The notes: generated by a model not told the origin, from the sequence alone. A stretch of DNA of 64,000 nt from Flavobacteriales bacterium (GCA_020635515.1 JACJZS010000002.1:620001-684000), one strand, 5' to 3'. Shown: positions 7,588 through 16,384, numbered from the stretch's first letter. A program made the numbers and translations.

Positions 7588-8304
7588 TTATACTCTTTTA
7601 AATAGGAAATTCGGAATGTTTTTTAGCAAAAAACCTATAATAACCCAACGTCTGCTTACATATCCAAAATCATCTTTATTTTTGATAGTCGTATAAATTT
7701 GTTTTGCTGCTTTTTGAACACTACAGTTCCAGAATGTTTTTTTATCTTTAGTTAGTGGAGTATCTACAAACCCTGGTCGAATATCTGTTACCGTGATATT
7801 AGATTTATTTTTCACAGATTTCTGACGCAATCCTTCTAAGTAGTTTATTTGGTATGCCTTAGCTGCATGATAAGCGGGTGCAATTCTATTTCCTCTCAAT
7901 CCTGCTACTGAAGTAATTGCAACCAAATGTCCTTTATTTCGTTTTTCAAAATACCTATACGTAGAATCAATAATTTCAGTAAACGCAAGTACATTCATAA
8001 AGTTAGCTTTATTTTCAATTGTATGTCCTATATTTTTGTTTAGATTACCAATGCCTGCCGAAAGAATCAATAAATCCAATCCTCCTATTTTAGTTATCAA
8101 CTCTTTTATAATTACAGCATTGTTGAGTTTTGTACAATCTACTTTTTGGATTTCTATGTGGTTAGAAGATTTTTCTTTTAGTTCTCCTAATTTTTGCTCA
8201 TTAATATCAATTAATCCTAAAGAATAGTTTTCTTTAATTAAAAGATTGGTAATTTCAAGCCCGATACCCGATGATGCTCCTATAATAATTGCTTTTCCTC
8301 CCAT
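7588..8304 (-). CDS. Short-chain dehydrogenase/reductase (SDR)
   Basis: Classical SDR: nucleotide loop IIIGASSGIG at the N-terminus, SAGIG in place of NNAG, Ser in AITSVAGLRG, and the catalytic YHAAKAY (Tyr-x3-Lys). The chosen ATG at 8304 (MGGKAIIIG) removes two extra codons of the longer frame. The C-terminal 35 residues (FGYVSRRWVIIGFLLKNIPNFLFKRV) are hydrophobic and basic, perhaps membrane-associating. Substrate unknown. Transcribed separately from the downstream cluster (76-bp gap). Confidence 0.85.
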   Translation of the reverse strand: MGGKAIIIGASSGIGLEITNLLIKENYSLGLIDINEQKLGELKEKSSNHIEIQKVDCTKLNNAVIIKELITKIGGLDLLILSAGIGNLNKNIGHTIENKANFMNVLAFTEIIDSTYRYFEKRNKGHLVAITSVAGLRGNRIAPAYHAAKAYQINYLEGLRQKSVKNKSNITVTDIRPGFVDTPLTKDKKTFWNCSVQKAAKQIYTTIKNKDDFGYVSRRWVIIGFLLKNIPNFLFKRV

Positions 8305-8381
8305 TTTCAAAGATATACATTTTCAAAATACTCAGAAAATCTTAAAAAGTAAAATTAATTTAGAGACTATTTATATATAAA

Positions 8382-8412
8382 GAAAAACCTTGCAAATAAA
8401 ATTCACAAGGCT
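8382..8412 (-). terminator. Intrinsic terminator after the secreted sugar-binding protein gene
   Basis: Read leftward: AAGCCTTG, a 13-nt loop, then CAAGGTTTTTC, a G/C-containing stem followed by a T run. Lies 27-57 bp beyond the stop codon at 8439. Confidence 0.65.
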
Positions 8413-8438
8413 TCAATATTTAATTATTTAGAAATTCT

Positions 8439-10253
8439 TTATTTCTTAATAAACTTAATTGTTTCTTTTTGATTTTCTGACTGTAAAACCAAGATATAAT
8501 TACCTAATTTTAAAGCTGATACATCAATTTGATTGTTTTCTAAAGCTGATTTCTTAATTAATTTTCCTGTTAAATTATAAATAGCATACGTATCAATCGA
8601 ATTATCTGAAGTAATATTTAAAACTTCACTTGCAGGATTAGGATAAATAGTAATTCCTAATGAGCTAGAAGTTAATGTTTCTACTGAAAGTTGTTCGCAA
8701 GTAATCACACTAGAAGTTGCATCATAACAAGTATCTGTAGTTATACCAAGTATATCATCAGTTTTTTCTACATTTTGATTATCATTTATTACAATATTCA
8801 CAGGATTTTGACCTGCTTCAAAAACATACTCAAACCAATCATTACCTAATGCTGTCATAGGAGTTCCCGGCCAACCTCCTAAGATATTTGGAACACCTTC
8901 TTGCCAAGCGTAAATATATACATTTTCCCAACCGTTGGTATTTTTAAATCCTATTCTAATTCCATTATTTTCCTCTGTTTTATACACGTGAGTTGCAACA
9001 TAGGAACTTACATCGTTTGCATCAATAGCAACTGCTTTTAACGTAGTATTCGTTGCAGGAATTTGCACTGTTTCTCCCGAATTCACAAACGGAGAAGCTG
9101 AGGAAGGCGTTGTTCCATCAAGTGTGTAATGAATTTTTATAGGTGTATTATCTCCTGTTGCAGATAAAGTTACTTCTGTTCCTCCTATATAAGTTCCTCC
9201 TACTGGACTCACTGTAAGTTTTGGCTTTGTTACCACTACTCCACTTGACTTTCCTATTCTAGCAAAATTAGCAGAAAAATGATCTACATCTTCTTTTTCC
9301 ATAGATGAAGATTCATCTGAACTATATGGTTCTTGAGCATTATCAAAGGTTGCAAAATCATACGGAAGAGAATTAATTCCTGACTGTCCAAAAGTAGAAA
9401 CCAACATAACTCCTATACCATCAGATTCTAAAGTAGCCGAATCAATTCCTAGTGAAGCAAGTGGAATTACCATTTCATATACCGTATCTTGAGCCTTGTT
9501 ATGACCAAGAGTATTAAAGTCCACGTATTTAGATTCATTACCTAAATCCGCTACTGTTAATCCTCTATGTTGATCACTATTGATTCCATAAATACTTGCA
9601 GGGACGCTATAATCTCCCCACATATATGAAATTCCTGCATCTGCGAAACCTTCTACATTAACATAATCAAAAGCTCCTGATGCATTCAAAGAAAACAAAC
9701 CTGGAACTCCTACATTTGGCTTACTCGAAAACATTAACAATTTATCTACTTCACTGTTATCAAATAAGTTATATACTCCCCAAATATGTGAATCTTTTGT
9801 TCCTTCTACTGTCTGACCAGAAAGCATTGCATTGGTTCCTGTACTAGGATCAATATCTAATGCAATCTGAAAAGGAATATCTCCGTTCCATGGTTTTCCG
9901 TTATCTGAATTTGGATATCCTTGTTCGGGAGAAACAACATCTGCAACATTTGTAATTTGCCACATCAAGTATAAATTTGTGTCGTCCCAAGCAGCATAAA
10001 GCTGATACAAGTCATATACTGGTGCTTCGTGAGGACCTCTAAATGCTCTTGCGTCATCATTTGCAACACCTTGAACAATAAGCATATCTTCCGTCCATTC
10101 TGCTGGGTTTCCATCTATAGTTATCGCAGAAGAAACTCTACTTCCAAATGTAGGATTCGTCTGATAATAACTTGAAGGTTCATCTTGAGCATAGCTTACC
10201 ATTCCTAATGAGAAAGCAACTATTAAAATCAAGTATAATTTCATGTTTTTCAT
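8439..10253 (-). CDS. Secreted T9SS-sorted protein with CBM9/DOMON-like and starch-binding-type domains
   Basis: 604 residues. Signal peptide in residues 1-22 (cleavage after VSYA). Residues about 35-340 resemble a CBM9/DOMON-like beta-sandwich (ITIDGNPAEWTED, then YAAWDDTNLYLMWQI). Residues about 345-425 are a chitobiase C-terminal-like domain (GGTYIGGTEVTLSATG, HYTLDGTTPSSAS). Residues about 430-525 look like a starch-binding module (VYIYAWQEG, GGWPGTPM). The last 75 residues are a type A T9SS sorting domain (IYPNPASEVLNI, then a GNYILVL turn). The final three domains match those of the amylase encoded 8 bp upstream, so both products probably act together on starch at the cell surface. No catalytic domain is recognisable; a binding role is inferred. 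Confidence 0.85.
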   Translation of the reverse strand: MKNMKLYLILIVAFSLGMVSYAQDEPSSYYQTNPTFGSRVSSAITIDGNPAEWTEDMLIVQGVANDDARAFRGPHEAPVYDLYQLYAAWDDTNLYLMWQITNVADVVSPEQGYPNSDNGKPWNGDIPFQIALDIDPSTGTNAMLSGQTVEGTKDSHIWGVYNLFDNSEVDKLLMFSSKPNVGVPGLFSLNASGAFDYVNVEGFADAGISYMWGDYSVPASIYGINSDQHRGLTVADLGNESKYVDFNTLGHNKAQDTVYEMVIPLASLGIDSATLESDGIGVMLVSTFGQSGINSLPYDFATFDNAQEPYSSDESSSMEKEDVDHFSANFARIGKSSGVVVTKPKLTVSPVGGTYIGGTEVTLSATGDNTPIKIHYTLDGTTPSSASPFVNSGETVQIPATNTTLKAVAIDANDVSSYVATHVYKTEENNGIRIGFKNTNGWENVYIYAWQEGVPNILGGWPGTPMTALGNDWFEYVFEAGQNPVNIVINDNQNVEKTDDILGITTDTCYDATSSVITCEQLSVETLTSSSLGITIYPNPASEVLNITSDNSIDTYAIYNLTGKLIKKSALENNQIDVSALKLGNYILVLQSENQKETIKFIKK

Positions 10254-10261
10254 TTTAGTTA

Positions 10262-12322
10262 TTATTTAATTATAATTCGTTCCGAATATTTTGTATGATT
10301 ATCATCTGTAAATACAATGATATAATTCCCTGATGTAATCCCTGAAATATCAATTGAGTTGTCTTTAATATTAATTACATTACGTACTAATTTACCTTCC
10401 AGATTATAAATGCTTGCACTAATTAATGTTTCTTCTGAAGTAAAGTACACATAATTTGATGCTGGATTAGGATACAACTCAACTTTAGAAGATGAAATCT
10501 CAATATTTTCCGCGGATAAATTTTCGCAATCAATAATATTTGAAGCAGAATCATAACAAGTACTTTGGGTTATACTTAAAATATCCTCTGTTTGGCTTCC
10601 TGAGTCGTTATTAATAACAATATTCACCGTGCTTATGCTTTCATCAAAAGTATATTTAAACCATTCTGCATTTACTTTACTCATTAAGGTTCCTGGCCAA
10701 GAACCTAAAATGTTTGGATTTCCTTCCTGCCAAGCATATATGTATACTTTATCCCAATTATTGGTATTATTAAATCCTATTTGAATTCCTGTACTTTCTT
10801 CTGTCTGATACTGCTCTGTAGAAACATACGAACTAACATTATTATTATCAATCGCTACCGCTTTTAACGTTGTATTTGTTGCTGGGATTTGTACTGTTCC
10901 TCCCGAGTTCACAAATGGAGAAGCTGATGAAGGTGCTGTTCCGTCAAGTGTATAATGAATTTTTATAGGCGTATTATTTCCTGTAGCAGATAAGGTTACT
11001 TGCACACCTCCTATATACGTTCCTCCTGCTGGAGAAATAGTCAATTCAGGACGAACAACTGCCGAACCATCTTTTTCCCATACTTTCCAATCTGTTCCCG
11101 ATGCAACTTCCGTCCAGCCACTTCCCGGTGTCCAGCTATCACTTCCTAATTTAAGTGCTACTCTATCATCTGTAATTGATGCATATAAATTCTGTCTTGC
11201 TTCCACAATTTGCAAAGAACTGGTACTGTGGATTTCATTTCTTTTTCTTATTGCAATCAATTGTTTTATAGGATCTGACGTAGCATTTCCCCACTCATAC
11301 ATATGATCCCAAAATACCATTGGAACTCCAGGGTGAGTTAAAATATACGCATATCCGTTAACTACATACTTACTAGGAAAAGCCCAATGCTCTTGATTAG
11401 GATAAGGTCCTGTATCGTGATTATCTAGAACTGTTGTAGAGAACTGAGGATAAGTACCTATAAGACCTGCTGCTTTTCCATTAGAATCAACAAGTTTGGT
11501 TAAATTATTCTCTTGAAAAGCTTCATGTAAATATCTTTTTGTAGCAAAATCAAACAATGTAGAATTTGGTGTTCCTCCGTCTTTTTGTAAGTCAAGCCAT
11601 TTTTCTAATCTTTCTCTACTTCCTTCAAGCAATTCACTAACAGCAAACGTAGGATTTGTTGACGCGATATATTCTTTGTTGTACTTAGGATCGTATCCAT
11701 GAGCAAAATCAAACCTCCAAGCATCAAAACCAATATCACTTTTAAGCCAATTAAGCCAATTAATCGTTTCTGAACGAACGGCTTTATTGGTATGATCTAA
11801 ATCTTTGGTTCCGTATCCTCCAAAATTACCTAAATCCCCAGGATTTTTAAGTCCTGCACCTACTGCATCATAGTCACTACTTCCACTTCCTCCATCATCA
11901 CTCACTATAGACCACTGTTCTCCTGGCGTATTCCAAGAAGGTGTTGCAAAGTCATTTGAACTCCACTCTCCTCCTCTGTGATTGATTACAATATCCGCAA
12001 TTGCTATAATTCCTTTTGAATGCATATTAGAAATTAGACTCTTCAATTCTCCTTCATTTCCATAATTTGAATTTAAATTATACCAACCTTTAGGGATATA
12101 ACCTGCTCCTCCTGTAGAAGTACTCATTGGTGGAAGCCATATTCCTGTGATACCCGCATTGGAAAAATCATTTACCTTGCCATTTAATTGATTGTACCAT
12201 CCTCCTTTATTCCAAGATTCCCAGTTAAATCCTTGCAAAAGAACGTTTGTATCTTGAGATTTTAAAAATAAAGTGTAGATAAAACACAAAGATAAAGTCA
12301 GTAAAAGTCTAATATTATTCAT
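10262..12322 (-). CDS. Secreted GH13 alpha-amylase with T9SS sorting domain
   Basis: 686 residues; hydrolyses internal alpha-1,4 bonds of starch-like glucans. N-terminal signal peptide (residues 1-22). The catalytic barrel begins VLLQGFNWESW, typical of the plant-like/GH13_6 type. The four GH13 regions are present: DIVINHR, GFDAWRFDFAHG with nucleophile Asp205, VSELLEG with acid/base Glu230, and VLDNHDTG with Asp303. After residue about 425 come a chitobiase C-terminal-like domain, a starch-binding-type module and a T9SS type A tail (LYPNPASNYVYF). First gene of a two-gene operon with the sugar-binding partner (8-bp gap). A -7 box and a palindrome lie in front of it. Confidence 0.93.
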   Translation of the reverse strand: MNNIRLLLTLSLCFIYTLFLKSQDTNVLLQGFNWESWNKGGWYNQLNGKVNDFSNAGITGIWLPPMSTSTGGAGYIPKGWYNLNSNYGNEGELKSLISNMHSKGIIAIADIVINHRGGEWSSNDFATPSWNTPGEQWSIVSDDGGSGSSDYDAVGAGLKNPGDLGNFGGYGTKDLDHTNKAVRSETINWLNWLKSDIGFDAWRFDFAHGYDPKYNKEYIASTNPTFAVSELLEGSRERLEKWLDLQKDGGTPNSTLFDFATKRYLHEAFQENNLTKLVDSNGKAAGLIGTYPQFSTTVLDNHDTGPYPNQEHWAFPSKYVVNGYAYILTHPGVPMVFWDHMYEWGNATSDPIKQLIAIRKRNEIHSTSSLQIVEARQNLYASITDDRVALKLGSDSWTPGSGWTEVASGTDWKVWEKDGSAVVRPELTISPAGGTYIGGVQVTLSATGNNTPIKIHYTLDGTAPSSASPFVNSGGTVQIPATNTTLKAVAIDNNNVSSYVSTEQYQTEESTGIQIGFNNTNNWDKVYIYAWQEGNPNILGSWPGTLMSKVNAEWFKYTFDESISTVNIVINNDSGSQTEDILSITQSTCYDSASNIIDCENLSAENIEISSSKVELYPNPASNYVYFTSEETLISASIYNLEGKLVRNVINIKDNSIDISGITSGNYIIVFTDDNHTKYSERIIIK

Positions 12323-12337
12323 TTATTTATTATTTTG

Positions 12338-12354
12338 GGTGTAGTTATTACACC
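12338..12354. promoter_or_regulatory. Operator-like inverted repeat in the amylase leader
   Basis: GGTGTA-GTTAT-TACACC, a perfect 6-bp inverted repeat lying between the minus-strand -7 box (12357-12364) and the amylase start, about where transcription should begin. It could be a repressor/activator site or a small leader hairpin; the cognate regulator is not identifiable. Confidence 0.4.
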
Positions 12355-12356
12355 TA

Positions 12357-12364
12357 CAAATATA
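12357..12364 (-). promoter_or_regulatory. Bacteroidota -7 box (TATATTTG) for the amylase operon
   Basis: Minus-strand TATATTTG 34 bp before the amylase ATG. No TTG at the standard upstream spacing. Confidence 0.5.
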
Positions 12365-12447
12365 AAGCCAAATTTTGAATTCTAAAACTATTTTAAGTGT
12401 TTTTTTATACATACGCTATCAAAAATCATCTTTATAAATTAAGTTTA

Positions 12448-12455
12448 TATATTTG
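12448..12455 (+). promoter_or_regulatory. Bacteroidota -7 box (TATATTTG) for galE
   Basis: TATATTTG ending 15 bp before the galE ATG at 12471; no clear -33 TTG. Confidence 0.5.
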
Positions 12456-12470
12456 CAAAAAACATTATAA

Positions 12471-13478
12471 ATGAGAAAAATACTTGTAACAGGAGGTTTA
12501 GGATATATTGGCTCTCATACTGTTGTAGAACTTTTAGAACAAAATTTTGAAGTCGTTATTGTTGATGATTTATCCAATTCAAAACAATGGATTCTCGATA
12601 GAATAAAAAAAATAACCAATAAAGAACCTAAATGGTATAATGTAGATTTAAAAAATAGTGAAAATTTAAATCTAGTATTTGAAGAAAATAAAATTGATGG
12701 AATCATACACTTTGCAGCGTACAAAGCTGTAGGAGAAAGTCAACAAAAACCTGTAGAATATTATGAAAATAATATTATTGGACTACTGAATCTTTTAAAA
12801 TGTACACAAAAATACGATGTAAAGTCTTTTATTTTTAGTTCTTCTTGCACAGTATACGGACAAGCAGATGAATTACCAATTACGGAAAATGCACCTTTAA
12901 AAAAGCCTGAATCTGTATATGGAAAAACAAAACAATTTGGAGAAGAAATCATTTCTGATGTTGCTTCTATTTCTAATTTTAATACAATTTTACTTAGGTA
13001 TTTTAATCCTATTGGAGCACATCCATCTGCACTAATCGGAGAATTACCTTTAGGTATTCCAAATAACTTGATTCCATTTGTAACTCAAACTGCTGCTGGT
13101 ATTCGCAAAGAACTTTCCATATTTGGAAATGATTATCCTACTCTAGATGGAACTGCAATTAGAGATTACATTTATGTTGTTGATTTGGCAAAAGCACATA
13201 TAAAAGGTTTAACTCGGTTATTAAATAATGAAAATTCTTCCAATATAGAAATCTATAACCTTGGAACAGGAAAAGGTTCTTCTGTAAAAGAAGTAGTAGA
13301 TGCTTTTGAAAATGCTAACAATTTAAAAGTAAATTACAAATACGCACCCAGAAGAGAAGGAGATATTACTTCCGCTTATGCAGACGCAAGTTTAGCTAAG
13401 GAACAATTAAATTGGGAAGCAAAAACCTCTTTAGAAGAATGTTTACGTACTGCTTGGAATTGGCAGAAAACCTTATAA
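12471..13478 (+). CDS. galE: UDP-glucose 4-epimerase
   Basis: Interconverts UDP-glucose and UDP-galactose with bound NAD. Extended SDR: TGGLGYIGSH nucleotide loop at residues 7-16, VDDLSNSK (the epimerase-specific LSNS motif), SSSCTVYG with the catalytic Ser near 124, Tyr150 and Lys154 in YGKTK, and RYFNPIGAHPSA. 335 residues, full length. The DtxR-family regulator gene follows after 1 bp, so the two are probably one transcript, although no functional link is obvious. Confidence 0.95.
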   Translation: MRKILVTGGLGYIGSHTVVELLEQNFEVVIVDDLSNSKQWILDRIKKITNKEPKWYNVDLKNSENLNLVFEENKIDGIIHFAAYKAVGESQQKPVEYYENNIIGLLNLLKCTQKYDVKSFIFSSSCTVYGQADELPITENAPLKKPESVYGKTKQFGEEIISDVASISNFNTILLRYFNPIGAHPSALIGELPLGIPNNLIPFVTQTAAGIRKELSIFGNDYPTLDGTAIRDYIYVVDLAKAHIKGLTRLLNNENSSNIEIYNLGTGKGSSVKEVVDAFENANNLKVNYKYAPRREGDITSAYADASLAKEQLNWEAKTSLEECLRTAWNWQKTL

Positions 13479-13479
13479 A

Positions 13480-14181
13480 ATGCAGACACAAACAGAAGAA
13501 AATTACTTAAAGCATATCTATAGACTCACAGGAACAGAACAAAAGAAAGTTTCCACCTCTGAACTTGCAAGTGAACTCAAAATAAACTCGGCATCTGTAA
13601 CAGAAAAATTACAGCGTATGTCAAAAAAGAAACTCATTGAGTATGAAAAGTCAAAAGGTGTTACATTAACTCTTCTAGGTAAAGAAATTGCAATTCAAAT
13701 CATTAGAAAACACAGAATTTGGGAAACTTTCTTAGTAGATACATTAAATTTTAATTGGGATGAGGTGCATGAAATTGCTGAACAATTAGAACATATAAAA
13801 TCTGATAAACTTACTAATAAACTAGATGAATACCTCAACTATCCTCGCTTTGACCCACATGGAGACCCAATTCCAGATAAAAACGGAACGATAAATCAAC
13901 CGTGTTTTGAAAATATAACCTCTCTTAAAGAAAATACAAGATGCAAAATAGCTTCCGTAAAAAGAGATGATTCAAAATTCCTTAACTTCTTTGAAAAACT
14001 TGGTCTAAATATTGGCGATTATCTGCAAATACTATCAATAGAAGAATACGACTCTTCGATGTTAATACGAATTAACGATAAAAAAGAAATCTATATAAGT
14101 AGCGAATTTGCTAAGAATATAAAAGTAACACAGAAAGAAGATTGCTGTATGTTTAATCCTTCCATTAAAAGGTGTTCCTAA
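13480..14181 (+). CDS. DtxR/MntR-family metal-dependent transcriptional regulator
   Basis: 233 residues: N-terminal winged helix (residues 1-65, ELASELKINSASVTEKLQRM as the recognition region), a metal-binding/dimerisation domain with HEIAEQLEH and the segment PRFDPHGDPIPD, and a C-terminal FeoA/SH3-like domain (about 155-225). The DPHG pattern, with Asp in place of Cys, points towards the Mn-responsive or generic Bacteroidota branch rather than iron DtxR, but this is inference. Ends with a CC..C-rich tail. Follows galE by 1 bp. Confidence 0.9.
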   Translation: MQTQTEENYLKHIYRLTGTEQKKVSTSELASELKINSASVTEKLQRMSKKKLIEYEKSKGVTLTLLGKEIAIQIIRKHRIWETFLVDTLNFNWDEVHEIAEQLEHIKSDKLTNKLDEYLNYPRFDPHGDPIPDKNGTINQPCFENITSLKENTRCKIASVKRDDSKFLNFFEKLGLNIGDYLQILSIEEYDSSMLIRINDKKEIYISSEFAKNIKVTQKEDCCMFNPSIKRCS

Positions 14182-14187
14182 AAACTA

Positions 14188-14937
14188 TTAATTAGGATTG
14201 ATATACTCAAATTCATACAAGATAACTTCCTGACCTTCTTTTTCTCCAACTATTTTTACTGGGAATTTATCTTCGTCATAAACTGAAGTATAGGTAATTT
14301 CGTGACTAGGAGTTGAATCATCTATAGAATTGTAAATCATCTCTTTTTCAATTACATTACTCGTGTAAGTAGGATAAAAAACATCATTCATTAAAAGCCT
14401 TAAATATACATTATGATTTTTAAATGGATTATTATTCAAATTATACGATAAAATTGTCTTTGTATTGTTTACATAAGTAGAATCCACATTGTAATCGCTG
14501 GAATAAAAATACTGATACACATCTCTTGACTCGCAAGTTAGTTCATCATTGCAAATAACAATAGAATCTGGAAGTTTTAATTCGTTATAGTAATATTCCT
14601 TTCTATTTTTAAATTCGTTCTCCATATAAGTAGTTTTAACACGTGATAAAGTATCCGAATTGTAAAACACTTCTGTAACTTCTGTATTTTTTTTAATTTC
14701 TACAAGCTGATTTCCTTGGTATTTGAATTTAAAATCATTTCCATTTGATGAGTTTATTTGAACTACGTTTTTATTTTCATCGTATACGAATTCTAATATT
14801 TGATTTTTTGAAGCATCTAAATCTGACTTAATCGTAATTTTATGAATTAGCTTTTGTGTTGATTTATTTGAATTATAACTATCATTAGGATAACACGATA
14901 CCAAGAATAAAACCATTAAAAGCACACTGTTTTTCAT
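14188..14937 (-). CDS. Lipoprotein of unknown function
   Basis: 249 residues beginning MKNSVLLMVLFLVSCYPND, a lipoprotein signal with Cys15. The mature part is rich in repeated short strands of the type FVYDENKNVVQI, FKYQGNQLVEI, EVFYNSDTLSRV, YYYNELKLPDSI, resembling the YD/RHS-like tandem strands of Bacteroidota surface lipoproteins. Convergent with the DtxR-type gene. No enzymatic motif. Function unknown. Confidence 0.75.
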   Translation of the reverse strand: MKNSVLLMVLFLVSCYPNDSYNSNKSTQKLIHKITIKSDLDASKNQILEFVYDENKNVVQINSSNGNDFKFKYQGNQLVEIKKNTEVTEVFYNSDTLSRVKTTYMENEFKNRKEYYYNELKLPDSIVICNDELTCESRDVYQYFYSSDYNVDSTYVNNTKTILSYNLNNNPFKNHNVYLRLLMNDVFYPTYTSNVIEKEMIYNSIDDSTPSHEITYTSVYDEDKFPVKIVGEKEGQEVILYEFEYINPN

Positions 14938-15053
14938 ATTTTTTAATTTATCTTAAAGATGGATACTACTCCATTTGCTGATACAAATTTACTTAAATTA
15001 CGCACACTTTAAAAAACTGTTTGAGTATTTATTTTTAACTATCATATTTTTGT

Positions 15054-15061
15054 TAAATTTG
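15054..15061 (+). promoter_or_regulatory. -7 box (TAAATTTG) for tRNA-Pro
   Basis: TAAATTTG ending 9 bp before the tRNA 5' end, matching TAnnTTTG. Confidence 0.55.
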
Positions 15062-15070
15062 CAAATCAAT

Positions 15071-15143
15071 CGGGATGTAGCTCAGGTGGTAGAGTACACG
15101 TCTGGGGGGCGTGTGGTCGCAGGTTCAAGTCCTGTCATCCCGA
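15071..15143 (+). tRNA. tRNA-Pro (anticodon GGG)
   Basis: Cloverleaf folds by eye: acceptor CGGGATG/CATCCCG with discriminator A, D stem GCTC/GAGT, anticodon stem CACGT/GCGTG with loop CTGGGGG (anticodon GGG), T arm GCAGG-TTCAAGT-CCTGT. CCA is not encoded. Its 3' 41 bases plus one flanking base are repeated exactly 1201 bp downstream. Confidence 0.95.
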
Positions 15144-15251
15144 CAAACCAATACCTAAGAAAATGTTACGAAAATTGTATAAAGTAGTATTTGTAATTAA
15201 AGATTTAGATGAGTAATAAAGAAGAAATTTAAGATTATAATCATAAAGAAA

Positions 15252-15686
15252 ATGAGAAATATACTATTTACTCTAATAATTTTTGTTTTATCATGCTCTC
15301 AAAAATCAGAAGAACAAAAGATTGCTGATGAGTTTTACAATGGGGATTTAGACTCTATGTATGCTGATTTTAAGAGAATTGACGAACAAAACAAAATAGA
15401 TAGCATAAAAAAGGATTTTAAAGAAAATAATCCTTTTGCAAAGGCTTTGATAAATACAAATATTAGTAAAAATTATCACCCAAAATCCATAGTAATTTGG
15501 AATATTCCAGGGGAATACGGTAGTCAAGTTGCAGAATTAAAAGATAATACACCCGTATTCATAATAGACTCTTTTGATATGAGTAAAATGAAGTATTATG
15601 AATATTTACATATTATGACAAAAGATAAATCTATAAAAGGTTTTGTTTACAGTGATAAATTAAAAAATATAGAATTAATAAAATGA
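15252..15686 (+). CDS. Small lipoprotein, possibly SH3-like
   Basis: 144 residues with a lipoprotein signal (MRNILFTLIIFVLSCSQ, Cys15). A helical, charged linker (residues 20-60) is followed by a compact beta-rich end (VIWNIPGEYGSQVAELKDN, then IKGFVYSDKLKNIELI) that looks like a bacterial SH3-type domain; this is an impression, not a firm match. It overlaps the next lipoprotein gene by 4 nt (ATGA). It lies inside the tRNA-bounded islet and so is probably accessory. Confidence 0.7.
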   Translation: MRNILFTLIIFVLSCSQKSEEQKIADEFYNGDLDSMYADFKRIDEQNKIDSIKKDFKENNPFAKALINTNISKNYHPKSIVIWNIPGEYGSQVAELKDNTPVFIIDSFDMSKMKYYEYLHIMTKDKSIKGFVYSDKLKNIELIK

Positions 15687-16072
15687 AACAAATAATTTTA
15701 ACACTACTCGTATCATTCAGTTTAATTGGTTGTAGTAGTTCAGATGACGACACCTCATCTTCTAATACTAACTTTCAAGGCACTTGGTCGGGAACATATA
15801 CAGGAACTAATGACAACGGAACTTGGAGTATGACTGTCAATTCTGATAATGTTATAAATGGAACTTCTTATTCTGCCCCTTTTGATGAAACTTGGCAAGC
15901 TAAAGGAAGTATAGATAAAGATGGAAATGTTGTTATTGGTGCATATGGAGAGAGTGATGTCAAAGTAGGCGAATTCAAAGGTAAGTTTAACTCTGACAAA
16001 TCGGCTTCTGGATCGTGGAAAAACCTCATAAACACAAAATACTACGGTACTTGGACTGGAAATAAGAATTAA
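15683..16072 (+). CDS. Small lipoprotein, lipocalin-like beta protein
   Basis: 129 residues; lipoprotein signal MKQIILTLLVSFSLIGCSSSDDD with Cys17 followed by a Ser/Asp linker common in Bacteroidota surface lipoproteins. The rest is all-beta with repeated FQGTWSGTYTG, GTWSMTVNSD, GSWKNL and YYGTWTGN strands, like small barrel proteins annotated as lipocalin-like or of unknown function. Translationally coupled to the upstream gene. Accessory cargo of the tRNA islet; function unknown. Confidence 0.7.
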   Translation: MKQIILTLLVSFSLIGCSSSDDDTSSSNTNFQGTWSGTYTGTNDNGTWSMTVNSDNVINGTSYSAPFDETWQAKGSIDKDGNVVIGAYGESDVKVGEFKGKFNSDKSASGSWKNLINTKYYGTWTGNKN

Positions 16073-16303
16073 AATTTTATGTCGGCCTCAGAGCTGAGCA
16101 TATTGAAAATATGTAAAGAGTATGAAGTGAATGCAAACTGAATTTTCGGCATAGAAAAAAATATATTTTTAAACACCAAAACAATTGAAATAAAGATACT
16201 TTAAGATTTTTATTACCGACACCTAAAAAAATTAAATATATTAAAAAAATATAAATAGTTATTAATGAAACAATTACTTGTAATAAAAAATAAAAGAACT
16301 TCT
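16073..16303. other. Gene-free distal part of the tRNA islet
   Basis: AT-rich sequence with no convincing reading frame. It contains the inverted pair TGTCGG (16080-16085) and CCGACA (16216-16221). A short frame from the ATG at 16265 runs into the repeated tRNA half and is not credible as a gene. Confidence 0.5.
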
Positions 16304-16345
16304 TGGGGGGCGTGTGGTCGCAGGTTCAAGTCCTGTCATCCCGAC
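16304..16345 (+). repeat. 42-bp copy of the tRNA-Pro 3' half
   Basis: Identical to 15103-15144. Lacks the 5' half of a tRNA, so it is not a functional gene; it marks the distal boundary of the islet. Confidence 0.95.
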
Positions 16346-16384
16346 TTTATTTTATCATTGGTAATTTTCTATAACATCATCTTT

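Larger units (their letters stand above)
15103..16345 (+). mobile_element. tRNA-Pro islet bounded by a 42-bp direct repeat
   Basis: The segment 15103-15144 (anticodon loop to acceptor end of tRNA-Pro plus one base) recurs identically at 16304-16345. The 1201 bp between hold two small lipoprotein genes and about 230 bp of gene-free, AT-rich DNA. This is the layout of attL/attR left by tRNA-targeted integration, but no integrase is present, so the islet is a remnant or was mobilised in trans. A TGTCGG/CCGACA inverted pair lies at 16080-16085 and 16216-16221. Confidence 0.75.

Noticed and set aside
14975..15187. A 70-residue frame across the tRNA-Pro gene
   Set aside because: It is read straight through the tRNA (the RVVAGSSPVIP-like peptide is a typical artefact of translated tRNA).
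16265..16360. Possible integrase C-terminal remnant running into the repeated tRNA half
   Set aside because: Only a short basic peptide, no tyrosine-recombinase motif; too short to support.
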